DNA of 64,000 nucleotides, taken from Acidobacteriota bacterium (GTDB taxonomy: Bacteria > Acidobacteriota > Blastocatellia > Pyrinomonadales > Pyrinomonadaceae). The position numbers and the translations under genes were made by a program. Under the pieces are notes generated by a model. That model did not search any database and was not told the origin of the DNA. It was given only the letters and a program-made list of their open reading frames with translations. Positions 55,945-63,963 of the stretch are shown piece after piece (the first letter of the stretch is position 1; each line of letters starts with the position of its first letter). The stretch covers positions 62,001 to 126,000 of the forward strand of contig JAHBSK010000003.1 of NCBI GenBank assembly GCA_019639175.1, given 5' to 3'.

Positions 55945-56814
55945 TTAAGACTGCTTGGCGATGTTCCTGGCAGATTTGATCTTCACCTCGATCTTTCCGT
56001 ACGGCGACTGTATCACTGACCGGACAGGAATGCGGCGAACGTCATCCGTGATCCAGATCGTCATTGAACCGTCGCGTTCTATCATTTTCCCTTCGCCGAA
56101 AACATCCGGTTCTACCTTTACGCACCATACCTTGCCGATGGCCGTTTTTTGTTGTTCGCGGCCTGTTACCGTGACAGGCACGGTGTAAACCAGGCCCGAA
56201 TCGCTGACGGTAATGTCATATTTATCCCCGACCTTTAGCGGAAGCAGCCGAAGCTGATAGATACCGGAGATCAGATCGTGAGTTTCGCCCGCAAGTTCCG
56301 AAGCTATCGTCCTCGGCGGACGCATCGGGTCTTTCGGATCGGTCTCGACATAGGTCACACGACGGTCGTCATAATCAAACAGGGCCTCGCTGTTGCGGAC
56401 GCGTTCTTTTTGAACATCTACCTTGACGGTCTTTTCGGCAAAGAACTCATCGCGGTCAACGGTCGAATCTATCTTTTGCAAAAAGCTGAACCGGAAGATC
56501 TTCAAAAGCGTTCCTTTGGAACGTGCCTCGGCCGAGATCAGGTAATCATTCGTCTCCGCGACCTCGCCAACGGTAAATGTCAGTTCCGCGATCGAGATGC
56601 CGCTGATTATCTTGCTCAATTTCCCTTCGTAGGTAAGCTGTTCTCCGACGCTGAAAGGAACGGCTCTGGGTGTTTTTACCGTGCCTGCGGCATCGACCGG
56701 CCTGACATCGGCAGTAGCTTTTGTGCCGTTCGTCTGGGCATTGGAGGCAGAGACCGCAACTACGGCCATGAACGCCGTTAACCGCAACAGATTGGAAACT
56801 GAAAGATTCATCAT
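55945..56814 (-). CDS. Exported DUF3108 protein
   Basis: The 289-aa protein has a signal peptide (LLRLTAFMAVVAVSASNAQ) and the DUF3108 beta-barrel-like fold: VPFSVGEQLTYEGKLSKIISGISIAELTF at the start, and MTIWITDDVRRIPVRSVIQSPYGKIEVKI at the end. DUF3108 members are periplasmic proteins of unclear role, often next to lipopolysaccharide or lipid-transfer genes. Here it is last in a run glycosyltransferase 9 - ICMT-like - DUF3108. Start at 56814 or 56811. Confidence 0.85.
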   Translation of the reverse strand: MMNLSVSNLLRLTAFMAVVAVSASNAQTNGTKATADVRPVDAAGTVKTPRAVPFSVGEQLTYEGKLSKIISGISIAELTFTVGEVAETNDYLISAEARSKGTLLKIFRFSFLQKIDSTVDRDEFFAEKTVKVDVQKERVRNSEALFDYDDRRVTYVETDPKDPMRPPRTIASELAGETHDLISGIYQLRLLPLKVGDKYDITVSDSGLVYTVPVTVTGREQQKTAIGKVWCVKVEPDVFGEGKMIERDGSMTIWITDDVRRIPVRSVIQSPYGKIEVKIKSARNIAKQS

Positions 56815-56817
56815 ATT

Positions 56818-57366
56818 TCACGAAAAGAAATAACTCTTTACCGCCAAGGCCCCAAGTCCCAAGACCAACCCGATGGCCGCCTGATATTCGCGATGCTTTA
56901 AGTATAGCTCAAAATCGAATTTCAGGTCAGACTTTTTCCAAGGCGTCAGTCTGGGAAGAAATAAAGGGACATTTTCGGCAAACTCATCAAATTCTTCCCC
57001 AAAAGCCCTGTGCAGGTCTTCTTCTTCGACGCGCATTACCGGCAAATAGATGCCAATGAACAAACCTGCCGCTAAAAGCCCAAGCCACCAGACACCCGCC
57101 GCCACCGTAAAACCGACCGCCAATAAAAGGCTGCCAAGATAAAGCGGATTGCGTGTGTGCGAATACGGCCCCGTTACGGCCAGCTTTTCGTATTTGCGAA
57201 TATGTCCCGCCGACCATGCGCGTATCCATAGCCCGATGAGGGCGATGGCCCCGCCAATAAGCATTGTTGTCGCGGTAGGCCGCGCCAATACCAGAAAGAC
57301 CGCCGTCAGCAAAAAGCCCAGCGGGACGCGGTAACGCTGTAAAAGTCTTTTCTTTTCCGAAACCAT
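56818..57366 (-). CDS. Isoprenylcysteine/phospholipid methyltransferase-like membrane protein
   Basis: ATG 57366 gives 182 aa and avoids overlap with the upstream gene. The protein has four to five hydrophobic segments and the ICMT/PEMT signature: GLWIRAWSAGHIRKYEKLAVTGPYSHTRNPLYLGSLLL, followed by RVEEEDLHRAFGEEFDEF. These enzymes methylate lipids or prenyl groups using SAM; the bacterial substrate is not known. It starts 37 bases after the glycosyltransferase stop. Confidence 0.85.
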   Translation of the reverse strand: MVSEKKRLLQRYRVPLGFLLTAVFLVLARPTATTMLIGGAIALIGLWIRAWSAGHIRKYEKLAVTGPYSHTRNPLYLGSLLLAVGFTVAAGVWWLGLLAAGLFIGIYLPVMRVEEEDLHRAFGEEFDEFAENVPLFLPRLTPWKKSDLKFDFELYLKHREYQAAIGLVLGLGALAVKSYFFS

Positions 57367-57403
57367 CAAAAATATTGACAATGCTTGAACGATAAGGCTC
57401 TTG

Positions 57404-58438
57404 TCAACTTTGAGCAAGCCTTTCCTTTACGGCGCGAAACACCGTATCAACATCTATGTCCATACATATCCATTTGTCGCAGGTCCGGCGATGGCAATCC
57501 ACGCGGCAATCTATATCGTTGCGCTCAACACAGATGTCATCCGGGTTCGTGCTTCCGTTACGCCACCATTCCGTCGGGCCGAAGATGCCGACAACGGGCG
57601 CTCCCGCCGCAATGGCAAGATGTGTCGGGCCGGTGTCGCCGCCGACATATACGGTCGCCATTTTAGCCAGCTCATAAAAACCCTTGAGGCTCGGCTGTGA
57701 CGATATAATCTTTTCCGAACGCGAAGCCCGCATGACGCGTTCCGCCAGTTCGCTCTCGGCAGGCCCGGTCGCCACAACTGAAACAATGCCAAGTTCTTCC
57801 CAGAGCCGATCAGCCAGTTCGCCGTATTTTTCGGCGTGCCACAGTTTTGTGACCCAACCGCCGGCAGGATTCAGCAGGGCAAAACGCCCTTTCGCCTGTT
57901 CGGCTATCGCGTTCGCTTCGGCTCGGTGTTCGTCGTTGGCTGCTATCGGAAATTCATATTTTGCCTCAGGCACATCAAAACCCAACGCCTTTGACGCCAA
58001 AAGCATATTTTTTGCGACGACGTGCGTTCGCGGCGGAATATCGACGGTGTCCGTCAGCAGAAAGCGGCTTGCCGGCTCTCGCAGAGCCGCTTTGCCAAAT
58101 CCCCATCGCTGCCCGGCACCTGAAACCCTGGCTATTACTGCCGATTTCAAAAGCCCCTGCATATCCATGGCAATGTCATAGCGGAACTGCCTGACCTCTT
58201 TGAACTGACGGCCCATATCGAGGAACATCTCCTCGACGACCTTGCCGCCGCGAAGCGAACGCGTATCTATCTCGATCAGGTTGTTCAGAACAGGGCTTTC
58301 GCGAAGTATCTCTGCGGAACGCGTCTCGGCGACCCACGAGATCTCGGCATCGGGCAAATGCCGCCTTACCGCCGCTGCCGCGGGCAGCGCGTGGATGATG
58401 TCGCCTATCGCTCCGAGTTTGACTATCAGAATATGCAC
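57404..58438 (-). CDS. Glycosyltransferase family 9 (heptosyltransferase-like)
   Basis: The 344-aa protein has the GT9 start (ILIVKLGAIGDIIHALPAAAAVRRHLPDAEISWVAE) and the C-terminal nucleotide-sugar region YVGGDTGPTHLAIAAGAPVVGIFGPTEWWRNG. Family members add heptose or other sugars to the lipopolysaccharide core from an ADP-sugar donor. It supports an outer membrane with lipopolysaccharide-like glycolipids. It heads the GT9 - ICMT - DUF3108 operon and is divergent to the FHA-GGDEF gene. Confidence 0.9.
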   Translation of the reverse strand: MHILIVKLGAIGDIIHALPAAAAVRRHLPDAEISWVAETRSAEILRESPVLNNLIEIDTRSLRGGKVVEEMFLDMGRQFKEVRQFRYDIAMDMQGLLKSAVIARVSGAGQRWGFGKAALREPASRFLLTDTVDIPPRTHVVAKNMLLASKALGFDVPEAKYEFPIAANDEHRAEANAIAEQAKGRFALLNPAGGWVTKLWHAEKYGELADRLWEELGIVSVVATGPAESELAERVMRASRSEKIISSQPSLKGFYELAKMATVYVGGDTGPTHLAIAAGAPVVGIFGPTEWWRNGSTNPDDICVERNDIDCRVDCHRRTCDKWICMDIDVDTVFRAVKERLAQS

Positions 58439-58584
58439 CAGCAGATATGTTATAACCGTAAAACAATTAACTGAATACGGGAAATTCCTTTTTTTTGGAT
58501 ATTTTTTATAAAAGTATGGAAATTAAGGGGATAGGTGCGTTATTCTATTGGTCGGAGCCTCCGCCCGATCTATCTTATTTTCCT

Positions 58585-59517
58585 ATGATCAAGACCGAAA
58601 GAGATCAACGAGACATCAGGCCCGCGCTTGTTTTTTTAAGCGGTGAACTCATCGCCGTCCCGATACCGCTTGAGCGGGAGGAAGTAATAATGGGGCGTTC
58701 GCTGGAGGCTGACGTTCGTGTAAATGATTCGCTGGTCTCGCGTGAACATGCCAGAATACTGACCGTCACTGACGAAGATTCGGGCAAAACGGCCTATGTC
58801 CTGGAAGATCTGCGTTCGCGCAACGGAACGCTGCTTAACGGCCAAAAGATCTTGAGTGAGGAACTTCATAACGGCGACAAGATAACCGTCGGCAATCATA
58901 TTCTGCGGTTCGACCTGCTTGATGAAATAGACCGCGAATACCAGCGGCAGATACACCGCCTTATCTCTCATGACGACCTGACCGGCCTGCTTTCGGGACG
59001 TTCATTCTTTTCCGAACTCCGGCGCGAAGCCGCACGGGCAACAGAGATCGACAGGCCGTTCTGCGTTCTGATGATGGATGTCGATCATTTCAAGGGCGTC
59101 AACGACACCTACGGCCACCTTACGGGCAGCAAGACGCTGGAAGAGATAGGAGCCTGCATCACAGACATTATGCGAAGCGGCGATGCGGCGGCCCGCTTTG
59201 GCGGCGAGGAATTTTCCGCATTTTTGCTGGACGCGGGCATCTCTCAGGGCCTTGTGGCAGCGGAACGCATCCGCCGCGTCATAGAAGAGAGAGATTTTAC
59301 GGTTATCCGGCACGGCGGCCCCGAAGAAACGCATCACGTCACCATCAGCATCGGCGTCTCGTCATTTCCCGATGATTCAAGTGACCCCATAGAGCTTGTC
59401 GAAATGGCCGATTCTGCGCTTTACCGGGCCAAACGCGAGGGCCGCAACCGCGTCAGGGCGTATCGCGAATTGTCCCCGGAAGAACTCAACCTCGGCCTTG
59501 AACCGCGAAACGACTAA
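58585..59517 (+). CDS. FHA-GGDEF diguanylate cyclase
   Basis: The protein has an FHA domain at about residues 10-100 (IMGRSLEADVRV, SREHARIL, RSRNGTLLNGQ) and a GGDEF domain at about 125-290 with an intact active site GGEEF in ARFGGEEFSAF. An inhibitory I-site RSGD lies five residues before it. It should make cyclic di-GMP under feedback control and respond to a phosphothreonine partner. No membrane segment. ATG 58585 is assumed from the domain start; ATG 58516 is also open. A terminator follows at 59550. Confidence 0.88.
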   Translation: MIKTERDQRDIRPALVFLSGELIAVPIPLEREEVIMGRSLEADVRVNDSLVSREHARILTVTDEDSGKTAYVLEDLRSRNGTLLNGQKILSEELHNGDKITVGNHILRFDLLDEIDREYQRQIHRLISHDDLTGLLSGRSFFSELRREAARATEIDRPFCVLMMDVDHFKGVNDTYGHLTGSKTLEEIGACITDIMRSGDAAARFGGEEFSAFLLDAGISQGLVAAERIRRVIEERDFTVIRHGGPEETHHVTISIGVSSFPDDSSDPIELVEMADSALYRAKREGRNRVRAYRELSPEELNLGLEPRND

Positions 59518-59549
59518 GCAGACGAACAAAAAGAGGAACTTTTTTGCCT

Positions 59550-59580
59550 GCTCCTGCGTGAAAGACCGGGAGCTTTTTTT
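59550..59580 (+). terminator. Intrinsic terminator after the FHA-GGDEF gene
   Basis: GCTCCTG (59550-59556) and CGGGAGC (59567-59573) form a 7-bp stem with one G-T pair, followed by seven T. Confidence 0.75.
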
Positions 59581-59625
59581 GTGGTAAAATTTTCCGATGC
59601 GGCCATGTCCGTTCGGACGGGCCAA

Positions 59626-60261
59626 ATGAGTTATAAAGTGATCACAAAATTAAACCTGGCAACCGTTCCGTTCAGAAACCGGACAACACCTTATCTGTTG
59701 TCCGCGTTGCTGCTTTTTCTCGCCCTTGTTGGCGGGCTGTACCTGTATTCCAGCCTGCTGGAAAATCAAAGGATGAACGAGGTCGCCCGAAACCAGATCT
59801 CGCAGATGCGTGATGAAATAGCCTCGCTCAACGAAAAGGGCCAGAGGGTTCAGCAGCAGCTTTCGCCCATGCAGCGTGAACTGCTTGTCGCCTCGCACAA
59901 GCTGGTGGCGAACAAATCCTTTGGCTGGTCAAGATTTTTTCACGATCTTGAATCGGTCATTCCCGGCGGCGTCAGCGCATCGCGAATAGCCGTACAAAAT
60001 GTTTACAGCGAAGGCGAAAGCGTGAACGCCGAACTTGACCTGACCGTTATCAGCCGTGATTACAGGACAGTGATGGACATGATAACGGCAATGAACAATT
60101 CGCCGGTTTTCAGCGCCGAACTGAGAGGACAGAATCTGCAATCGAACCAGCGCATCACTTTCTCTGAATACACTCTGCGGCTGATCTACAGGGCGCCGTA
60201 CTACACAACGCCGACATCCAACACCGAATTGGCGGATGCGACACGAGGAGGCGGCCGTTAA
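59626..60261 (+). CDS. PilN-like protein of a type IV pilus or type II secretion platform
   Basis: The start ITKLNLATVPFRNR and a single membrane helix (PYLLSALLLFLALVGGLYLY) followed by a coiled coil match PilN/GspL-C type proteins, which form the inner-membrane alignment platform. 211 aa from ATG 59626; ATG 59605 is also in frame. The periplasmic part shows a ferredoxin-like repeat (VSASRIAVQNVYSEGESVNAELDLTV). TAAAAT just upstream (59585-59590) may be a -10. It is directly followed by a PilO-like gene. Confidence 0.75.
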   Translation: MSYKVITKLNLATVPFRNRTTPYLLSALLLFLALVGGLYLYSSLLENQRMNEVARNQISQMRDEIASLNEKGQRVQQQLSPMQRELLVASHKLVANKSFGWSRFFHDLESVIPGGVSASRIAVQNVYSEGESVNAELDLTVISRDYRTVMDMITAMNNSPVFSAELRGQNLQSNQRITFSEYTLRLIYRAPYYTTPTSNTELADATRGGGR

Positions 60262-61245
60262 ATGAGCGAAAAGGATCCACGCGAAAATAATGTTCCCGAA
60301 ATGGCCGTCAATGACCTCGGCCGTACAAAGGACGGCGCGGTCGTAGTGGAAGAAGCCGCCCGAACCGTGCTTTTGACCGAGGACGAGACCGTCGTCATCG
60401 ATAAAGCGCCCGAACCGCCGCCGGCTCACAGCAACCGTCCGCGAAAGGTCTATGGCGGTATGTGGGGAACGACGGAGATAATGGTATTTGGCTTGACACT
60501 GCTTTCACTGGTCGGCCTGCTGGCATTCTATCTGGCGTATGTCAGGCCGTCGGCGACCGATCTGGAGAACAGCCGCGCCGAGGCTCAAAGCCTTGAGGCC
60601 GACCTGATCTCGGCAAGGGCAAATTTCGGCGATATTTCCAATATCGAAACGCGCGTCGCCCAGCTTGCCGCCAGCGTCGATCAGTTTGAAACATATCTGC
60701 CGCCCGCAGCCAACGGACGAACGGCCATCTATCAACGCCTGAACGGCCTGATACACGCTTACGGCCTGGTCAATACAAGCGGCCCAACCTATGCTCCGCT
60801 GGAACCGACAACCGTCGAACAGAGAAACCAGTCAGAGGAAGAACGCGGACGAGGACGTTTTCGCAGCCTGTTTCCCGGCGTTTATATGACGATGACCGTC
60901 GAAGGGCCGTATCACAACATCCGCGGGTTTATCAGGGAAATAGAGACCGGCAACGAGTTCGTCGTCATCAGTTCGGTGGAACTGGCGCCGTCTGAATCAA
61001 CGCTCGGCACAAGTTCAAGTTCCGGCAGTTCAGCCAATGAACAAAATGTCGTTATCGACCCTGTTACGGGAATGCCCGTTCAGACACAGCCGAACCAGTC
61101 CGTCCCGCAGGAGCGTCGCGGCCGCACGCTCGGAGAAAGGGTCGCTCTGCGGCTTGAAATGGCGGCATATTTCCGCAGAAATGATATGAACTCCGTGAAC
61201 GGTTCTGCCGCCGACGGCAATTCCGAAACGGCAGAAGAAAATTAG
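60262..61245 (+). CDS. PilO-like protein of the same platform
   Basis: The ATG follows the previous stop with no spacer. An unusually long acidic N-terminal region (about 70 residues) precedes a membrane helix (EIMVFGLTLLSLVGLLAFYLAYV). A coiled coil (DLENSRAEAQSLEADLISA) and a PilO-type ferredoxin-like domain follow: YLPPAANGRTAIYQRLNGL and MTMTVEGPYHNIRGFIREIE. It probably dimerises with the PilN-like protein. A Ser/Gln-rich segment and a short C-terminal tail end the 327-aa product. Confidence 0.72.
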   Translation: MSEKDPRENNVPEMAVNDLGRTKDGAVVVEEAARTVLLTEDETVVIDKAPEPPPAHSNRPRKVYGGMWGTTEIMVFGLTLLSLVGLLAFYLAYVRPSATDLENSRAEAQSLEADLISARANFGDISNIETRVAQLAASVDQFETYLPPAANGRTAIYQRLNGLIHAYGLVNTSGPTYAPLEPTTVEQRNQSEEERGRGRFRSLFPGVYMTMTVEGPYHNIRGFIREIETGNEFVVISSVELAPSESTLGTSSSSGSSANEQNVVIDPVTGMPVQTQPNQSVPQERRGRTLGERVALRLEMAAYFRRNDMNSVNGSAADGNSETAEEN

Positions 61246-61318
61246 GAACGGCAAACGCCCCAAAAGCATCAAATCTGCATATCTGCCAAAAGGGGCATAT
61301 GGAACCGAGGTGATCTAA

Positions 61319-62467
61319 ATGGCGGTAATGGAAGGAAAAACAGCATCTGAACGCAACAAGATGATCGCAGCCGTCGTGTTGGGAGTTCTTGCCCTGATAG
61401 CAATGTATTTTGCTTTCGGCAGAAGCCTTTTCAGCGGCTCGGCGTCCACCACACCTTCACCGGCGGCATCGCCGACACCGACGCGTGCCGACAGCGGCAG
61501 GCCCGCTGACCGGCCAATGCGTTCGATGAACGAGCAGGAACAGATATGGGGTTCGACACCGGTACTCTATCAGCCCGGCGCTTATCGCGCTCCCGATCCG
61601 GGCCGGAATATTTTTGCTTTCTACGAACCGCCGCCGCCGTGTAAACCGGGCATAGATTGCCCTTCGCCGACACCGACGCCTTATGTTGAGATCACACCGA
61701 TCCCGACACCGACACCGGACATGATGGTCGGGTTTGTGACACCCACGAACGTTTATGCCGGTTCAAAGAGTTTCAGGCTTGAGGTCAACGGCGACCGCTT
61801 TGTTCCCGAAGCTCGCATATATTTTAACCAGAGCGTCGTCCCGACAACGTTTGTCAGCCCGAACAGGCTGACCGCGGAGATACCGGCCAACTTCATCGCG
61901 AACGAAGGCCCGCGTCAGATAATCGTGCAGACGCCCGACGGAGTTAAGTATTCCAATGCGGTGATGATCTCTGTCCAGGCACCGCCGAAACCGCAGTTTC
62001 AATATGTCGGCATGATAGCCCGCCGTCACGCTAACAACGACACCGCCGTCTTTCGCGAACAGGGCAAGACGGAGTTTAGCGCCCGGCTGAATGACGTTGT
62101 CGGCGGACGCTTTCGGCTGGTCAGCATTTCATCGGAAGAATCGGTCGTTGAGGACACAACGCTTGGCTTCAGGCACAAACTGGCCCTGTTTCGGCCCGCG
62201 CCCGGAACCCTGACCAGCACGATACCGCCAATGCAGCAAACTCCGGGAGTACGGCGTCAGCCCAACGTCAGGGTCGTGCGGCCGCAAAATCCGGCAGCGG
62301 CGGATAGTGATGATGCCCAGGAGATTCCGGGCATTCCCAGCAACCCGACGATCCCGCCGGGCGGTTCGATTCCCGGAATACCGGACAATATCCCGCGTTA
62401 CGAACCGCCGGTGAACACACAGCGGCCGCGTCCGGCAAATCCAAAGGACAATCCGGTGGACAACTGA
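61319..62467 (+). CDS. Membrane protein with PT-rich, TIG/IPT and PilP/GspC-like regions
   Basis: After a basic N-terminus there is one membrane helix (MIAAVVLGVLALIAMYFAFG), then Pro/Thr-rich linkers and a short cysteine pair (PPCKPGIDCPSP). A TIG/IPT Ig-like domain (about 138-220) follows, and a segment (about 225-290) whose pattern GRFRLVSISSEESVVEDTTLGFRHKLAL resembles the HR domain of PilP/GspC. The tail is Pro/Asn-rich. GAGGTG precedes the ATG. By position it may link the PilN/PilO platform to an outer-membrane secretin, none of which is in the window. Confidence 0.6.
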   Translation: MAVMEGKTASERNKMIAAVVLGVLALIAMYFAFGRSLFSGSASTTPSPAASPTPTRADSGRPADRPMRSMNEQEQIWGSTPVLYQPGAYRAPDPGRNIFAFYEPPPPCKPGIDCPSPTPTPYVEITPIPTPTPDMMVGFVTPTNVYAGSKSFRLEVNGDRFVPEARIYFNQSVVPTTFVSPNRLTAEIPANFIANEGPRQIIVQTPDGVKYSNAVMISVQAPPKPQFQYVGMIARRHANNDTAVFREQGKTEFSARLNDVVGGRFRLVSISSEESVVEDTTLGFRHKLALFRPAPGTLTSTIPPMQQTPGVRRQPNVRVVRPQNPAAADSDDAQEIPGIPSNPTIPPGGSIPGIPDNIPRYEPPVNTQRPRPANPKDNPVDN

Positions 62468-62479
62468 TAGGTAGCCAGT

Positions 62480-63175
62480 ATGGAACGCGTTCAGGCAAAG
62501 AGTTCGGAAAAAGGCATGACGATGTTGGCGGTGATGGCACTGCTCGCCGTCGGGGCCATTGTCCTGCTTGCCGCCGCTCCGTCCATCTATATGGAGGTCC
62601 AGCGCGAAAAGGAACTGGAATCGATCCGCCGGGGCGAGGAGATAGCCGAGGCGATACGGCAGTACGTTATCCATTATAACGGCGCTCGTTTGCCCGAATC
62701 GATCGACGATCTTTTGGAAGGCCTGCCGCAAGGCACAAAAAAACGGATGATACTTCGCCCGTCCGCCGCGACCGACCCGTTGGCAGAGGACGGCAAATGG
62801 AGATTGATCAAGGCTGATGCCGACACGATCCCCGCATTTGCAAAACGTGTTCAGGATTTTAACAACGGCAGCCTCCCGAGCAACCCGACACCGCTCCTTG
62901 ACCGTTTTTCGATCATCATCGTCAATTCCATCAATACCGACAGCGATGATGACCTGACGGCTCCCGATGATTTTGACGTTACCACGGAAAATACGCCCTT
63001 CATCGGCGTTGCCAGCCAAAGCAAAAGCCGCTCCGTTCTGACCTATTACGGAATAGAAAATCATTCAAAATGGGTTTTCACACCGCTTTTTCGCGGATCA
63101 CAGGCATTTTCGCCGCGTGGCCGCACACCGCAAACGCCGCCTCAGCCGCGGCCGCCGGTCCGTCCCGGTGAATAG
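62480..63175 (+). CDS. Pseudopilin-like protein with unusual prepilin site
   Basis: The N-terminus has a prepilin-type leader ending SSEKG followed by a hydrophobic helix (MTMLAVMALLAVGAIVLLAAA), fitting cleavage after Gly. The usual Glu at mature position 5 is replaced by Ala. The next 150 residues look GspG-like (REKELESIRRGEEIAEAIRQY, ARLPESIDDLLEGLPQG). A Pro-rich tail ends the 231-aa protein. It follows the TIG protein by 12 bases. Confidence 0.7.
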   Translation: MERVQAKSSEKGMTMLAVMALLAVGAIVLLAAAPSIYMEVQREKELESIRRGEEIAEAIRQYVIHYNGARLPESIDDLLEGLPQGTKKRMILRPSAATDPLAEDGKWRLIKADADTIPAFAKRVQDFNNGSLPSNPTPLLDRFSIIIVNSINTDSDDDLTAPDDFDVTTENTPFIGVASQSKSRSVLTYYGIENHSKWVFTPLFRGSQAFSPRGRTPQTPPQPRPPVRPGE

Positions 63176-63258
63176 GCGTCGCTTTTCTTCACCGCAATAT
63201 TCTCATTTATGCCTGTCGGCAGGACAGATAGATCTCCGGGCTTTCGCCGGTGTGTGAT

Positions 63259-63269
63259 AGAATAATTCT
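63259..63269. promoter_or_regulatory. Upstream PerR/Fur-like half-conserved box
   Basis: AGAATAATTCT is the central part of a 7-1-7 palindrome like the one over the dps promoter, 75 bases further upstream. It may be a second regulator site. Confidence 0.4.
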
Positions 63270-63307
63270 TTCAGGTCATTGTTAAAAAGCAGGCCGACAG
63301 AGACGGT

Positions 63308-63336
63308 TTGACTTTACGGTAAATTAGAATTAGAAT
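63308..63336 (+). promoter_or_regulatory. dps promoter
   Basis: TTGACT (63308-63313) and TAGAAT (63331-63336) are 17 bases apart, a strong sigma-70-type promoter; a start near 63343 gives a leader of about 18 bases with an AGGAGGAG ribosome site. Confidence 0.75.
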
Positions 63337-63344
63337 AATTCTAA
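63330..63344. promoter_or_regulatory. PerR/Fur-like 7-1-7 operator over the dps -10
   Basis: TTAGAAT-A-ATTCTAA is a perfect 15-base palindrome differing from the PerR consensus TTATAAT-n-ATTATAA by one symmetrical base in each half. A further TTAGAAT at 63324-63330 overlaps it. Bound regulator would cover the -10, so repression relieved by peroxide is expected. No PerR/Fur gene is in the window. Confidence 0.65.
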
Positions 63345-63360
63345 AGTGTTAGGAGGAGTT

Positions 63361-63843
63361 ATGGAGTTACATAATACAAAGATAGATCTTGCGAAAGGAA
63401 AACGGGAAAAGATCGTTGAGATACTCAACCAGTCATTGGCGGATGCGATAGACCTGAAATCTCAGGCAAAGCAGGCCCATTGGAACGTAAAAGGCCCCAG
63501 CTTTATCGCCTTGCACGAGTTGTTCGATCAGGTTGCGACCGAAGCGGAAACTTATATCGACGACATCGCCGAAAGAGTTACATCGCTCGGCGGAACTGCC
63601 CTCGGCACGATACGCGTCGCGGCCGAAAGGTCTTCGCTCAGCGAATATCCGCACGAGATAACGGACGGAACGGCCCACGTTGACGCTCTTTCGACCGCAT
63701 TGGCAGATTTTGGCAAAGCGGCGAGAAAAAACATAGACAAGACGGACGAACTCGGCGACGCCGACTCTGCCGATCTTTACACGGGCATCTCACGCGGCGT
63801 GGATAAACTGCTTTGGTTCGTCGAAGCCCACAACCAGGCGTAG
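63361..63843 (+). CDS. dps: Dps-type ferritin-like DNA-protection protein
   Basis: ATG 63361 follows AGGAGGAG. The 160-aa product has the Dps dinuclear ferroxidase residues at subunit interfaces: His and Trp in KQAHWNVKGPSFIALHELFDQ, then Asp/Glu in VATEAETYIDDIAERVTSLGG. The C-terminal helices end KLLWFVEAHNQ. It would store iron and remove hydrogen peroxide. It sits alone with its own promoter and a terminator. Confidence 0.93.
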   Translation: MELHNTKIDLAKGKREKIVEILNQSLADAIDLKSQAKQAHWNVKGPSFIALHELFDQVATEAETYIDDIAERVTSLGGTALGTIRVAAERSSLSEYPHEITDGTAHVDALSTALADFGKAARKNIDKTDELGDADSADLYTGISRGVDKLLWFVEAHNQA

Positions 63844-63875
63844 AAAGTTAGTAAAGTGAAAGAGTTTAAAAGTGA

Positions 63876-63907
63876 AAAAGCAGGCCATGATCGGACGGCC
63901 TGCTTTT
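63876..63907 (+). terminator. Intrinsic terminator after dps
   Basis: AAAAGCAGGCC (63876-63886) and GGCCTGCTTTT (63897-63907) form a perfect 11-bp stem with a ten-base loop. The T-rich right arm supports use on the plus strand and the A-rich left arm could serve the minus strand too. Confidence 0.8.
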
Positions 63908-63963
63908 CATTTTCTTACTTCCTTCCTTATCCCCTTTTCACTCTTTCACCTTTTCACCTTGCT

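Noticed and set aside
62129..63064. Minus-strand frame of 311 codons
   Set aside because: Antisense to the TIG/PilP-like and pseudopilin genes; His/Arg-rich translation without any domain.
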